Part shown: positions 63,942-64,000 of the stretch, one piece after another | How positions within the stretch are numbered: position 1 is the stretch's first letter | Layout of the letters: every line of letters starts with the position of its first letter | Origin: Pontibacter rufus | Lineage (GTDB): Bacteria > Bacteroidota > Bacteroidia > Cytophagales > Hymenobacteraceae | Reading direction: 5' to 3' | Assembly: GCF_015694705.1 (NCBI RefSeq) | Contig: NZ_JADQDR010000004.1 | Span: 62,001 to 126,000, forward strand | DNA length: 64,000 bases | Position numbers and translations under genes: made by a program | Notes under the pieces: generated by a model | Told to the model about the DNA's origin: nothing | The model's database searches: none | Seen by the model: only the letters and a program-made list of their open reading frames with translations

Positions 63942-64000
63942 CTAAAACTCCTGTATCAAAGATTCTTCTAAAAACTCAACCCCGGCCCTGCATATCAATG
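63942..64000 (-). other. Possible C-terminal end of a minus-strand gene cut by the window edge
   Basis: A frame entering from the right edge reads LICRAGVEFLEESLIQEF and a TAG at 63942-63944. The piece is too short to identify, and a second frame is also open for seven codons. Confidence 0.2.

Noticed and set aside
63942..64000. Possible gene end at the right edge
   Set aside because: Too short to identify and more than one frame is open; kept only as a low-confidence note.

Overview
The window looks like a chromosomal stretch of a Bacteroidota bacterium of the order Cytophagales, most likely family Hymenobacteraceae (Pontibacter-like). This is inferred from the type of protein seen and from promoters: many genes carry a -7 element of the form TAnnTTTG, SecD and SecF are fused, L31 is the zinc-free type B form, and there are BatD, a GlmU-like nucleotidyltransferase, a CarboxypepD_reg-type TonB-dependent receptor and a SurA/PpiC/MoxR cluster typical of that phylum. 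GC content is moderate, with a few AT-richer accessory patches (about 7.4-8.5, 27.9-28.8, 35.7-36.1, 54.4-55.9 and 63.0-63.6 kb). No tRNA, rRNA, CRISPR array, transposase or integrase was seen.

Layout. 0-7.3 kb, minus strand: a truncated sodium symporter, an SDR reductase with a secreted cyclophilin, an amino-acid permease, hemC and holB. 7.4-8.5 kb: a small membrane protein and a HigB/HigA-type toxin-antitoxin locus whose toxin carries an in-frame stop. 8.5-10.1 kb: a GlmU-like protein and L31. 10.2-16.6 kb, plus strand: a phosphoribosyltransferase, rdgB, udk, a TrkA/KtrA-type protein and secDF. 16.7-20 kb: an Nfu scaffold, an NhaD-type antiporter and a minimal ABC pair. 20-23 kb: a 279-bp inverted-repeat element next to aroC-batD. 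23.3-24.9 kb: two tandem exported ferritin-like proteins. 25-31.2 kb: queG, ruvB, a GIY-YIG protein, an acyl-CoA dehydrogenase and chrA.

31.4-38.1 kb, minus strand: a TonB receptor under a TPP riboswitch, and further upstream a NadR-like P-loop kinase and a PnuC-type transporter. Together these suggest thiamine uptake and salvage. 38.2-43.1 kb: a rhodanese, guaB, and a partner-switching module (SpoIIE phosphatase, STAS, RsbW-like kinase). 43.3-48.1 kb: two parvulin PPIases for the envelope, one with an OmpA-like domain, followed by MoxR. 48.2-54.4 kb: an outer-membrane protein, recA, a DUF3108 protein and a PhoB/PhoR-like two-component pair. 54.4-55.7 kb: two AT-richer unknown genes, one flanked by a direct repeat. 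56-60 kb: an RluA-type synthase, a quinone oxidoreductase, and a BlaI/M56 pair under a double dyad operator. 60.1-62.9 kb: rplM-rpsI-rpsB and tsf. 63-63.9 kb: a RelE-type toxin-antitoxin pair and a small unknown gene.

Between genes there are many perfect hairpins, at least four kinds of dispersed palindrome, a purine-rich GACAAAAGAC-like tract in several gaps, and a strikingly common heptamer AAGTATA/TATACTT on both strands inside and outside genes. No single system is clearly undescribed. The strongest leads are the thiamine salvage group, the output-less partner-switching module, the broken toxin with intact antitoxin and operator, the cassette-like repeats around 54.4-55.2 kb, and the repeat/hairpin families.
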